Positions 10,288 through 18,526 of a stretch of 64,000 nt of DNA are shown here, piece after piece. This DNA is from Lactobacillus sp. 0.1XD8-4 (GTDB taxonomy: Bacteria; Bacillota; Bacilli; Lactobacillales; Lactobacillaceae). Under the pieces are notes generated by a model. The model made no database searches, was not told where the DNA came from, and saw only the letters and a list, made by a program, of their open reading frames with translations. A program made the translations under genes and the position numbers. The stretch spans positions 1 to 64,000 of the forward strand of contig NZ_RDBR01000002.1 of the NCBI RefSeq assembly GCF_009663775.1. The letters run 5' to 3'. Every line of letters starts with the position of its first letter. Within the stretch, counting starts at the first letter, position 1.

Positions 10288-10992
10288 GTGAAGAAAAAGA
10301 AAAAACGGTCCTTTGAATGGCTGCGCTGGACAGCGGTTGTTGTTTTACTAATTGTATCGGTTGTCCTAATATTTAATCAGCAAATTAAATACTATTTAGT
10401 CGGCAGTTATAAACCAGAGATTACGCAACAAACGGTTCAACAAAATCAAAAGAAAAAAGCAACGTATGATTTTAAGAGTGTTGAAGATTTGAATCTTCAA
10501 ACCGCTGCTAAAGCACGGGCAAACAAGCAGTCAATTAATACGATTGGCGCCATTACTGTACCGGCAATTAATATGACAATTCCGATCGCTAACGGGGTTG
10601 ACAATACGACCCTTGCATTAGCCGCCGGAACTTTACGTCCAGATATGAAGATGGGAGAGGGCAACTATGCGTTAGCTGGTCATAACATGGCGCATGGGAG
10701 TAAGATTTTATTCTCGCCGCTGTATTACCACGCAAAGGTCGGGCAGATGATCTATATAACAAATATGGACCGGGTATATGAATATAAAATCTACCAACGT
10801 GAGTTTATCGCTGCGACGCGGGTTGACGTGGTCGATAATACGCCAGAGAAGATTATTACTCTCATAACTTGTGATGCAACAGGGGCAAATCGGTTGATGA
10901 TTCGTGGTAAATTTGTTAAATCAGAACCATTCAAGCAAGCTCCACAGCAGGTTCAAAAGAATTTTAGTGAAAAATATACAACTGGACGATAA
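10288..10992 (+). CDS. srtA: Class A sortase (housekeeping SrtA type)
   Basis: A membrane-bound transpeptidase that cuts LPxTG-type signals and joins surface proteins to peptidoglycan. It has 234 residues: a basic N-terminus, one transmembrane helix (about 14-30), a linker and the catalytic barrel. The catalytic residues are visible: His132 in LAGHNM, Cys195 in TLITC, and Arg202 in NRLMIRG. The start codon is GTG or ATG at the MKKKKK stretch, after AAGAGGTAATAACT. The giant LPQTG protein encoded at 23428 is an obvious substrate. A terminator follows at once. Confidence 0.93.
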   Translation: MKKKKKRSFEWLRWTAVVVLLIVSVVLIFNQQIKYYLVGSYKPEITQQTVQQNQKKKATYDFKSVEDLNLQTAAKARANKQSINTIGAITVPAINMTIPIANGVDNTTLALAAGTLRPDMKMGEGNYALAGHNMAHGSKILFSPLYYHAKVGQMIYITNMDRVYEYKIYQREFIAATRVDVVDNTPEKIITLITCDATGANRLMIRGKFVKSEPFKQAPQQVQKNFSEKYTTGR

Positions 10993-11024
10993 AGAGGCTA
11001 CGGAAAAATTCCGTCCTCTTTTTT
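10991..11024 (+). terminator. Terminator after sortase
   Basis: AAAGAGG-ct-ACGGAA pairs with TTCCGT-CCTCTTT and is followed by T residues. Confidence 0.88.
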
Positions 11025-11040
11025 TGATTTGCACCTAATT

Positions 11041-11190
11041 TTGAAACCGGTGAGAAATAATTATTTAGAAGATATTTCCCATGTAATCTTTGACGATATT
11101 CTGCTTAGATTTGGAATCGATTACAAATTCAGAAAAATACAAGGACTGGTAAAAGAACAAAAATTAAATAAAATTTTATTAGAAAATTGA
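11041..11190 (+). pseudogene. Possible gene remnant (49 codons, no clear start)
   Basis: Between the sortase and ppsA terminators there is an open frame ending in TGA at 11188-11190. It encodes an amphipathic-looking stretch containing YLEDISHVIFDDILLRFG and ends KILLEN. No ribosome-binding site precedes the TTG at 11041, and the frame stays open back through the sortase terminator. Its own terminator hairpin overlaps the stop. I read it as the 3' remnant of a decayed gene. No family is recognised. Confidence 0.25.
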
Positions 11191-11230
11191 GCGAGCGGAT
11201 AGGAATGCCACCGTTTGCTCAATTTTTTTG
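11184..11230 (+). terminator. Terminator before ppsA
   Basis: AAATTGAGC at 11184-11192 pairs with GCTCAATTT at 11217-11225. A CGG/CCG pair extends the stem, and a T run follows. Confidence 0.82.
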
Positions 11231-11244
11231 TTTGCATAAATTCC

Positions 11245-11273
11245 TTGACACTTTTTTAGGAACCACCTAAGAA
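11245..11273 (+). promoter_or_regulatory. ppsA promoter with overlapping inverted repeat
   Basis: A consensus TTGACA lies at 11245-11250. The best -10 at 17 bases is the poor TAAGAA at 11268-11273. An inverted repeat, TTAGG-AACCA-CCTAA at 11256-11270, covers the spacer and enters the -10. A perfect -35 with a weak -10 and an overlapping palindrome suggests a regulated promoter, with the repeat as a candidate operator. Confidence 0.5.
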
Positions 11274-11304
11274 AGAGGTACATTGAAATTAAGGAGATGC
11301 AGTA

Positions 11305-13686
11305 ATGGAAAAACGCGAACAGAAAAATGTTTTATGGTTTGATGAATTGCATCGCTCGGATGTCAATCTTGTTGGTGGAAAATCATCTTCACTAGGAGAA
11401 ATGACTTCATCGATGAAAATTCCCGTTCCATACGGGTTTGCGACGACAACCCATGCTTATCATCAATTTATGAATGAAACGGGATTAAACGAACAAATTA
11501 ATGCTCTGCTAGCTGAATTTACTGACTATGAAAATGCTGATGAACTTCATCAAGTTTGTAGCCGCATTCGTAAAATGATTGTTGAAGCGTCAATGCCGTT
11601 TGAAGTTGCTGCAACAATTAAACGGGCGTACGCCGAACTTTCTGAAAAGATGGGTGAGACAGAACCATTTGTGGCAATCCGTTCTAGTGCTACAGCTGAG
11701 GATTTGCCTAATGCATCGTTTGCGGGTCAGCAGGAATCATACTTGAATGTTCAAGGTGCTGACATGGTGCTAAAAAAAGTTCAAGAATGTTATGCTTCCT
11801 TATTTACCGATCGAGCAACTTATTACCGTCATAAGCAGCATTTTCCACATGAAAAAGTCGCCTTATCGGCAGCTGTCCAAATGATGGTTTTCTCGAAGGC
11901 TTCAGGAATTATGTTTTCGGTCAATGTTGCTAACGGTGATGACACGAAAATTGTTATTGATACAATTTGGGGCTTAGGTGAATACATTGTTTTAGGTAAA
12001 GTAACCCCTGACCATTTTGTAATCAACAAGGATAACTTACAGGTTCTTGAACGATCGGTTGTTCCTAAACAAGTTGAACTATTGCAGACGCCGGGTGGTG
12101 GTGTCCATGAAGAACAGGTACCAGCAGAGCGGGCAACTAGACCGGCATTAACAGAAGATCAGCTTCATGAATTGGCTGGGTATGCGAAAGAAATCGAGCG
12201 GCACTACGGTTGTTATATGGATATGGAATTTGCCCTTGATGCACGGACGAACCGTCTTTGGTTAGTACAGGCACGACCAGAAACAGTTTGGTCGAATAAA
12301 GATAACAAGCCATCCGTCAAGGAACAAGTAACAGCACCGAATAAGACGGAAACATTAGTTAAGGGTCTTCCCGCGAGTCCCGGGTTAGCTGCCGGTAAGG
12401 TTCATGTTATTGCGGATCCTAAAGACATTGATCAGTTTGCGGAAGGAGAAGTACTGGTAACTTTGATGACCTCGCCTGATTGGGTACCAGCAATGAAAAA
12501 AGCAGCCGCAATTATCACCGATAATGGTGGGATGACCTGTCACGCTGCTATTGTTTCACGTGAAATGCAGATTCCATGTATCGTTGGAACAAAGAGTTGC
12601 GGGCAGGCAGTTACGGCGGCTCTTCAAAATGGCGCCCAAGTTACAGTTGACGCTAAAAATGGGGTTGTCTACCAGGGCGATGTCCGAGAAAAATTTGCGG
12701 AGAAGAAACAGGAGGGGACACCTTGTGAAACTGTAGAATATTTTGCCCCCACGGCAACTGGCGTCATGATGAATTTGGGTGATCCTGAGCTTGCCCAAAA
12801 ATATGCAAGCCTGCCAGCAGATGGAATCGGGCTGATGCGAGAAGAATTTTTATGGACAACATATATTCACGAACATCCGTTGTACCTGATTGAAACGGGT
12901 CATCCAGAAAAAGTGGTTGATATGTTGGCTGACGGGATCGCTGAGGTTGCGCGGGCAATTGCACCACGTCCAATGGTGCTACGATTCTCCGACTTCAAAT
13001 CTGGTGAGTATCGCAACCTTACTGGCGGTGATAAATATGAGCCGCATGAACCTGCTGACTTACTTGGCTGGCGTGGGGCTTCCCGGTATTACGATCCAAA
13101 ATATATTGAAGCGTTTAAGCTCGAATTAGCTGCGGTCAAGAAAGTTCGCGATGAATTTCAATTAAAGAATCTTAACGTCATGATTCCATTTGTCCGCACG
13201 GTAGAGGAAGCAGCGAAGGTTACGGCATTAATGAACGCGGAAGGCTTACACCATGGGCCAGACTTCAAGGTTTATATGATGGCTGAGATTCCAAGCAATA
13301 TTATTTTAGCTGATCAGTTCAATAAGTATATTGATGGATACTCGATTGGTTCAAATGATTTAGCGATGTTGATTCTTGGCTGTGACCGTAATAACGATAC
13401 GGTTGCTCACCTCTTTGATGAGCGTAATCTTGCAGTCAAACGCGCGATTAGCCACTTAATTAAAGTAGCTCACCGCGATAATAAGACCGTATCAATTTGT
13501 GGGCAAGCGCCATCAGAATATCCAGAATTAGCTAACTTCTTAATCCAGCAGGGAATTGATTATATTTCGGTTAATCCAGACATGGTAAAAGAAACAAAAC
13601 GGAATGTGGCACAGTTTGAACAACGAATAATCCTTGACCAGGCAACTGGCAAAGGACGGCAAACAGCCGAAGTTTACGAATGGTAG
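11305..13686 (+). CDS. ppsA: Phosphoenolpyruvate synthase (pyruvate, water dikinase)
   Basis: Converts pyruvate and ATP to PEP, AMP and phosphate, the entry to gluconeogenesis. It has 793 residues. The N-terminal ATP-grasp domain starts LVGGKSSSLGEM and contains AIRSSATAEDLPNASFAGQQ. The swivelling phosphohistidine domain is GGMTCHAAIVSREM (catalytic His). The C-terminal PEP-binding barrel holds GIGLMREEF and SICGQAPSEYP. The start follows TAAGGAGATGCAGTA. It heads a five-gene run continuing into aldolase and phosphoglycerate mutase homologues, which fits a gluconeogenic role. Confidence 0.96.
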   Translation: MEKREQKNVLWFDELHRSDVNLVGGKSSSLGEMTSSMKIPVPYGFATTTHAYHQFMNETGLNEQINALLAEFTDYENADELHQVCSRIRKMIVEASMPFEVAATIKRAYAELSEKMGETEPFVAIRSSATAEDLPNASFAGQQESYLNVQGADMVLKKVQECYASLFTDRATYYRHKQHFPHEKVALSAAVQMMVFSKASGIMFSVNVANGDDTKIVIDTIWGLGEYIVLGKVTPDHFVINKDNLQVLERSVVPKQVELLQTPGGGVHEEQVPAERATRPALTEDQLHELAGYAKEIERHYGCYMDMEFALDARTNRLWLVQARPETVWSNKDNKPSVKEQVTAPNKTETLVKGLPASPGLAAGKVHVIADPKDIDQFAEGEVLVTLMTSPDWVPAMKKAAAIITDNGGMTCHAAIVSREMQIPCIVGTKSCGQAVTAALQNGAQVTVDAKNGVVYQGDVREKFAEKKQEGTPCETVEYFAPTATGVMMNLGDPELAQKYASLPADGIGLMREEFLWTTYIHEHPLYLIETGHPEKVVDMLADGIAEVARAIAPRPMVLRFSDFKSGEYRNLTGGDKYEPHEPADLLGWRGASRYYDPKYIEAFKLELAAVKKVRDEFQLKNLNVMIPFVRTVEEAAKVTALMNAEGLHHGPDFKVYMMAEIPSNIILADQFNKYIDGYSIGSNDLAMLILGCDRNNDTVAHLFDERNLAVKRAISHLIKVAHRDNKTVSICGQAPSEYPELANFLIQQGIDYISVNPDMVKETKRNVAQFEQRIILDQATGKGRQTAEVYEW

Positions 13687-13705
13687 TAAGAAAGGGTTGA
13701 AAGAA

Positions 13706-15496
13706 ATGCAAATTTTTGTTGATATTAATGCTTCTGAAAATGGTAATGGTTCACAAGAATATCCTTTTAAGATGATTCAACAGGCAGCTGATATTGCCCA
13801 GCCTGGGGATTATATCCAAATTATGCCAGGTGAATATCATGAGGCTGTTCACCCACAGTATTCTGGAACTAGCGATAAACCAATTATTTATGCTTCAGCA
13901 AAACAAAATCAGGCAATCATTACAGGTGCCGACCGGGTGACCGGCTGGCAACCAGTTAATGACAATGTTTGGATGATTAAGCTCCCTAATACTGAGTTTG
14001 GTGATTATAATCCATACAACTTGCTTGTTAACCAAACATTTAATCATGCGGGCGAAATCTTCCTTAACAATAAAGCAATGTATGAAGTTGACCAATTGGC
14101 AGCGGTAATGGCACCAAAGGAAAACCCGCTTTCACGAGATAGTCAGTTTACTCTTTATACTTGGTATACTGAACAATCACTCGAAGAAGATGTAACGATA
14201 ATTTATGCTAATTTCCAAGATAAGGATCCTAATAAGGAACATGTGGAATTAACCTTCCGTGAAACATGTTTTTATCCTGAGAAAAAGAATATTGACCACC
14301 TTATTCTTTCTGGTTTTACGATGACCAAGGCAGCTTGTCGTTGGGCCACGGCAAAATATAATAAGGGGATTATTGGGACAAACACTGGTCAAGGCTGGAA
14401 GATTGCAAAATGCGATATATCTCATGCAAAATGTTCGGGAATTTCTCTTGGCCGTGATATGGCCCCAACAGTTGATGATACTAAGACCGTTCCTCATCGG
14501 ATTAAGAACAATACCATTCATGATTGTGGACAAACTGGGATTATGGGAGTAGATGGCAACCCATCGCCAATTATTGAGCATAACAGTATTTACAACATCA
14601 ACACGCGCCAAAACCTTGTCAGTGATGATGTGAGTGCGATTAACCTTTCTCCAGCGATTGGCGCCAAGATTCTTCGTAACTGCATCCATGATTGTACACG
14701 AGGAGTATGGCTTGGTGGAAAGGTAGAAGATACGCAGATTTCGCGAAACGTTTTCTACAATAACAGCTTACCTAAGCCGTTCAAAGTTACTGCAGAAAAT
14801 CAGGATGACCTCATAGCAGGGCTAGGCGAAGATATTGAGATCAAGGATTCTGACGGCGTTACGTTAGTTGATAACAACTTCTTGCTATCAGATTGTGCTC
14901 TCAAGTTAGCAACCAAAGGAGTTTTGCTGGTTCATAACTTAATTAACGGTAGTGTAGAGTGGCTAAGTAATAATAACGTCCAAGATAACGACCTCTATTA
15001 CCACCGGCTCTATCAAGAAAATGACAGCAAGATGGATCCATATAGTTCATCATGTTTCTATAATAATGTCTTTATTCGTAAGAGCCTTCGTGATGAAATG
15101 GCAAAATTAATTGCAATTGCACGGGAGCAGGCTGACCAACAGGAAAATGTTGATAACCATGTAAGCGATGACAATGAAGTGTTCGTTGCCCAGTCAAGCA
15201 AGCAACGGAATCACATTAACACTAATAAGGCTGGCAATATCTACCTGAATGACCAAGTAGAAGACGTCACCATTGACGTTGACTCTAATGAAGACGGGGT
15301 ATTTATTGATAGTAATATTTGCGATTACCTTGATGAAGACACGAGCCGGGTCGTTGCCGTTGGTACGACCGCCAATACTGCAATGGACTTTGATATCGAC
15401 TTTTTAGGTAACCATCGTGAAGGAGTAAGTGTTACTGCTGGTCCGTTTGATACTAAAGATGAGTATAGCCACCGGTTATTTAGGTTACTGTTTTAA
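13706..15496 (+). CDS. GH120-like right-handed beta-helix protein lacking the catalytic residues
   Basis: A 596-residue cytoplasmic protein (no signal peptide) that matches the layout of GH120 beta-xylosidases along its length. It starts with F-V-D-x-N-A-S-E-N-G-N-G and PGDYIQIMPGEYHE, then has the DNVWMIKLPNTEFGDYNPY and CFYPEKKNIDHLILSGF segments, and then beta-helix rungs such as NNTIHDCGQTGI. In the characterised Thermoanaerobacterium XylC the nucleophile Asp lies in WLDWE and the acid/base Glu 23 residues on. Here those places read WLGGK (Gly337) and DIEIK (Lys380), with an insertion between. Hydrolysis by the family mechanism is therefore doubtful. The ATG at 13706 follows AAAGGG. The role in this sugar-phosphate operon is unknown. 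Confidence 0.78.
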   Translation: MQIFVDINASENGNGSQEYPFKMIQQAADIAQPGDYIQIMPGEYHEAVHPQYSGTSDKPIIYASAKQNQAIITGADRVTGWQPVNDNVWMIKLPNTEFGDYNPYNLLVNQTFNHAGEIFLNNKAMYEVDQLAAVMAPKENPLSRDSQFTLYTWYTEQSLEEDVTIIYANFQDKDPNKEHVELTFRETCFYPEKKNIDHLILSGFTMTKAACRWATAKYNKGIIGTNTGQGWKIAKCDISHAKCSGISLGRDMAPTVDDTKTVPHRIKNNTIHDCGQTGIMGVDGNPSPIIEHNSIYNINTRQNLVSDDVSAINLSPAIGAKILRNCIHDCTRGVWLGGKVEDTQISRNVFYNNSLPKPFKVTAENQDDLIAGLGEDIEIKDSDGVTLVDNNFLLSDCALKLATKGVLLVHNLINGSVEWLSNNNVQDNDLYYHRLYQENDSKMDPYSSSCFYNNVFIRKSLRDEMAKLIAIAREQADQQENVDNHVSDDNEVFVAQSSKQRNHINTNKAGNIYLNDQVEDVTIDVDSNEDGVFIDSNICDYLDEDTSRVVAVGTTANTAMDFDIDFLGNHREGVSVTAGPFDTKDEYSHRLFRLLF

Positions 15497-15511
15497 GGAG
15501 GAAGGATAAGA

Positions 15512-16291
15512 ATGCGCAAGCCGTTTATTATTGCGAACTGGAAGATGAACAAGAATGTTCATGAATCAGTAGACTTTGTTAAGGCAATTAAGGAGAAACT
15601 ACCAGCAAATAAAGAAATTGGAATTGCAGCGCAGGCAGTTTCCCTCTACAACATGAAAAAAGTGGCAGGGACATCAAATTTACAAATTATTGCCCAAAAT
15701 GCAGCCGCAGAACTTGAGGGACCATATACCGGTGAAATTAGTATGCGTAGCTTAGCTGATGCTGGAGTTACTTATGTCATGCTGGGACACTTAGAGCGAC
15801 GGCGGCTGTTTAATGAGAGTAATACCTCGATTAACCAAAAAGTCCTTGCAGCGCTTCAAGCTGGGATTACGCCGATTATTTGTACTGATGAAGAAATGGT
15901 ACAAACGGAAGTTAATGGCAAAATTCATTATGTTTTTCAGCAGTTAAAGAGTGTATTACGCGATGTTCCAGCGGACAAATTAGCACAAATTGTTATTTCG
16001 TATGAACCGAGCTGGGCGGTTGGCAGCAGCCACCAAGCTAACCCGGAAATAGCCGAAGAAGGGTGTCAGGCAATCCGGCAAAGCCTTGCTGATACTTATA
16101 ACAATGATATAGCGGAGAAGATGCGCATTTTATATGGTGGCAGTGTAAATCCGCAAAATATCTATCAAATTATGAGTAAGCCAAATGTTGATGGTGCATT
16201 GATTGGCCGAGCTAGTCTTGATATCGATAGTTTTTTACAGATGATTAATTATATTGAACTTGCCAGTAAGAAAAAATTACAAGTAATTTAA
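15512..16291 (+). CDS. Divergent triosephosphate isomerase
   Basis: A 259-residue TIM-barrel protein expected to interconvert dihydroxyacetone phosphate and glyceraldehyde 3-phosphate. The catalytic set is kept: Lys in ANWKMN, His93 in LGHLERR, and Glu in SYEPSW. Three normally fixed places differ. GHSERR is GHLERR (Leu94). The loop-6 region PVWAIGTGK is PSWAVGSSH. The CIGE-type motif is CTDE. GGSVNPQN is intact. It sits 15 bases after the beta-helix gene with an AAGGAGGAAGG site. Lactobacilli normally have a canonical tpiA elsewhere with gap and pgk, so this is probably a specialised paralogue. Confidence 0.85.
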   Translation: MRKPFIIANWKMNKNVHESVDFVKAIKEKLPANKEIGIAAQAVSLYNMKKVAGTSNLQIIAQNAAAELEGPYTGEISMRSLADAGVTYVMLGHLERRRLFNESNTSINQKVLAALQAGITPIICTDEEMVQTEVNGKIHYVFQQLKSVLRDVPADKLAQIVISYEPSWAVGSSHQANPEIAEEGCQAIRQSLADTYNNDIAEKMRILYGGSVNPQNIYQIMSKPNVDGALIGRASLDIDSFLQMINYIELASKKKLQVI

Positions 16292-16308
16292 TTGAGGAGG
16301 AAGCAGGA

Positions 16309-17175
16309 ATGGCTTACTTTAATAATGGGAATAAACTTTTTGATGATGCACGAAAGAACCAATACGCAATTGGGGCATATAATATTAATAACCTAGAATG
16401 GACACGAGCAATTTTGCGGGCAGCTGCGGAGACCAATACCCCGGTGTTAGTCCAAGTTTCCATGGGGGCTGCTAAATATATGGGTGGCTATAAATTTGTC
16501 AAGGATATGGTAGAAGATCAAATGGACGCGATGAATATTAAAGTTCCAGTTATTTTAAACCTTGACCACGGTGATTATGATGCGGCGATTGAATGTATAA
16601 ACCTTGGCTATTCATCAGTGATGTTTGATGGACATAAGCTGCCAATGGAAGAAAATTACGCCAAAACAAAAGAGATTGTTCAGTTAGCCCATTCCCGTGG
16701 AATTGCGGTTGAAGCAGAAATCGGTAAAGTGGGCGAAAATCAAGATACGAGTAGTGGCGAATTAGCAGATGTCGAAGATGCAATGGCTTTTGCGGCAATG
16801 GGTGTTGATCGCCTTGCCTGCGGAATCGGTAATATTCATGGTATCTATCCGGCAGACTGGCAAGGGCTAAACTTTGACCGGCTACAAGAGATCGCGGATG
16901 CCATTGATATTCCATTGGTCCTGCATGGTGGCTCGGGAATTCCTAAAGATCAAGTTCAAAAGGCCATTTCAATGGGAATTGCGAAAGTCAACATCAATAC
17001 TGAATTTCAGTTAGCTTTCCAAGATGCTACTCGAAAGTATATTGAAAATGAGCTTGACTTGAATAAGAATAATAAAGGGTATGATCCGCGAAAATTATTA
17101 TTACCCGGCACTGATGCAATTACTGATAAAATGAAAGATATGATTGAATGGTTAGGCACTCCAGCAGTAGCCTAA
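16309..17175 (+). CDS. fba: Class II fructose-bisphosphate aldolase
   Basis: A 288-residue zinc-dependent aldolase that joins or splits fructose 1,6-bisphosphate and the two triose phosphates. Family motifs: LNLDHGDY (Asp and the first zinc His), YSSVMFDGHKLPMEEN, EAEIGKVGE, the His in NIHGIYP, and LVLHGGSGIP. The tail KVNINTE is typical. Tagatose-bisphosphate aldolases are close relatives, so that sugar cannot be excluded. It lies between the divergent TPI and the phosphoglycerate mutase homologue, 17-18 bases from each, which supports a shared triose-phosphate pathway. Confidence 0.92.
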   Translation: MAYFNNGNKLFDDARKNQYAIGAYNINNLEWTRAILRAAAETNTPVLVQVSMGAAKYMGGYKFVKDMVEDQMDAMNIKVPVILNLDHGDYDAAIECINLGYSSVMFDGHKLPMEENYAKTKEIVQLAHSRGIAVEAEIGKVGENQDTSSGELADVEDAMAFAAMGVDRLACGIGNIHGIYPADWQGLNFDRLQEIADAIDIPLVLHGGSGIPKDQVQKAISMGIAKVNINTEFQLAFQDATRKYIENELDLNKNNKGYDPRKLLLPGTDAITDKMKDMIEWLGTPAVA

Positions 17176-17193
17176 GATAATGGAGGTTGTGGC

Positions 17194-17850
17194 ATGGCGA
17201 TTACAGTTTACTTTGTTCGACACGGTGAGACATATTTTAACCGGTTTGCTCGTTTGCAGGGATGGTCAGATACTCCCTTGACGGAAAAGGGGATTGAAAA
17301 CGCACAAAAAATAGGTGAAGTACTTGCTGATTTACGGATTGATTATCTCTTTTCAAGTGACTTAAAGCGTGCTGTGGATACGGCGCGAATTTTAATTGCA
17401 AACCATCCGACAGCAACGATGAAAGAACCGGTCCAAAAAAAGTTTTTCCGTGAAGTTTTCTATGGGTCTTTTGAGGGCCATAGTAATGAAGAAGGGGCGA
17501 TTTGGGCGAGCTGCCTTGGTGAAAAACGATTTCGTCGGATTGGTGAAGTAGTTGATGAGTTTGGCGTTGAAAAAGCACATGATTTGCTTAAAGCAGCTGA
17601 TCCGGCTCACCTTGCAGAAGACAGCAGAGAGCTAAATACCCGTGTTGAACAAGCAATTTCTTTTCTCCGTGATTTGCCAGACAATAGTAATGTTGTTGTC
17701 GCTACCCACGGCTCAATTATTCAATATATTGCGGGGATGTATGGGGATGCGCGCCGCAAGTATGAGAATCTGCATAATGGTGCCTTGATGAAGATGGTTT
17801 TAGATAAGGAACAAACAACAGTTGCTTCGTATAATCAATTTACACTATAG
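17194..17850 (+). CDS. Histidine phosphatase family protein (phosphoglycerate mutase-like)
   Basis: A 218-residue protein with the catalytic RHGET motif near residue 9 and the second His in VVATHGSI. The branch includes both cofactor-dependent phosphoglycerate mutases and broad phosphatases. It lacks the full set of mutase-only motifs, so phosphatase is as likely as mutase. It is last in the ppsA cluster. A near-perfect bidirectional terminator follows. The start uses GGAGGTTGTGGC before ATG. Confidence 0.88.
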   Translation: MAITVYFVRHGETYFNRFARLQGWSDTPLTEKGIENAQKIGEVLADLRIDYLFSSDLKRAVDTARILIANHPTATMKEPVQKKFFREVFYGSFEGHSNEEGAIWASCLGEKRFRRIGEVVDEFGVEKAHDLLKAADPAHLAEDSRELNTRVEQAISFLRDLPDNSNVVVATHGSIIQYIAGMYGDARRKYENLHNGALMKMVLDKEQTTVASYNQFTL

Positions 17851-17852
17851 AA

Positions 17853-17900
17853 AAAGATGAAAGGGCTGGTGAAGATTTTTTCACCAGTCCTTTCATCTTT
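17853..17900. terminator. Bidirectional terminator between the ppsA cluster and the phosphatase gene
   Basis: AAAGATGAAAGGGCTGGTGA at 17853 onward pairs over 21 bases with its near-complement ending at 17900, around a loop of T residues. T or A runs flank both sides, so it can serve both converging genes. Confidence 0.88.
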
Positions 17901-17933
17901 AAGTGTTACAAAGTCTAACCGCCTTAGAAGGTA

Positions 17934-18398
17934 TTAATCTAACTTTTGCGATATTTTGTCAAGCCATAATGGTAACGTTTCATTCAAACTATTGTAAGTG
18001 TCTTCAAAACGGTGGGTGTACCACGGGTCAGGGATTTCTTGGCCGGCCTTTTCTGGGATCACTTCATATGCTAAATGAATTTTATTACGATCCTTTGCGG
18101 GAGCAATTCGTTGAAGATTATACTTATTCATATTGTCCATGCAAATAATATAATCGGCCCAGTCAAAGTCTTGCGAAGTAATCGGCCGAGAAACTAAGCC
18201 GTCAGTTGCGAGACCGTGAGCGTGCATGGTTTTAGCTGCGCCAGGGTGAGGCCCATTGCCTTCTTCTTCATTGCTGGTTCCGGCAGAATCAACATTGATT
18301 TTATCGTTTAAGCCTGCTTCATCAACCATTTGCTTGAACATTGCTTCGGCCATCGGGGAACGGCAGATATTCCCTAGGCAAACAAATAAAACATTCAT
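17934..18398 (-). CDS. Low-molecular-weight protein tyrosine phosphatase
   Basis: A cytoplasmic phosphatase for phosphotyrosine, often paired with bacterial tyrosine kinases in capsule control. The P-loop CLGNICRS (CX5R followed by Ser) is at the N-terminus, and the general-acid Asp is in IPDPWYT. I start at 18398 (MNVLFVCLGN), where an AGGTGAT ribosome-binding site precedes the ATG. The longer frame from 18425 adds nine residues without support. Length is then 154 residues, normal for the family. It converges on the ppsA cluster. Confidence 0.92.
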   Translation of the reverse strand: MNVLFVCLGNICRSPMAEAMFKQMVDEAGLNDKINVDSAGTSNEEEGNGPHPGAAKTMHAHGLATDGLVSRPITSQDFDWADYIICMDNMNKYNLQRIAPAKDRNKIHLAYEVIPEKAGQEIPDPWYTHRFEDTYNSLNETLPLWLDKISQKLD

Positions 18399-18464
18399 TC
18401 TATCACCTCGTTTTCTTTCTATCATACCGAAAATTATTATATTTTGCTAAAACATTTATCGGTA

Positions 18465-18494
18465 ATGACATAGGGCTTAAGATTTTGGTAAAAT
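18465..18494 (+). promoter_or_regulatory. Possible lemA-htpX promoter
   Basis: ATGACA at 18465-18470 and TAAAAT at 18489-18494 are 18 bases apart, with a TGG extension before the -10. Confidence 0.4.
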
Positions 18495-18526
18495 TGAGGA
18501 TAAAGATTAATTAAGGAGGAACCCCA

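Noticed and set aside
14249-14689. 146-codon minus-strand open frame opposite the beta-helix gene
   Set aside because: Shadow of the sense frame; no ribosome-binding site and no recognisable domain.
16550-16915. 121-codon minus-strand open frame opposite the aldolase gene
   Set aside because: Shadow frame over invariant aldolase motifs; His/Pro-rich translation with no family features.
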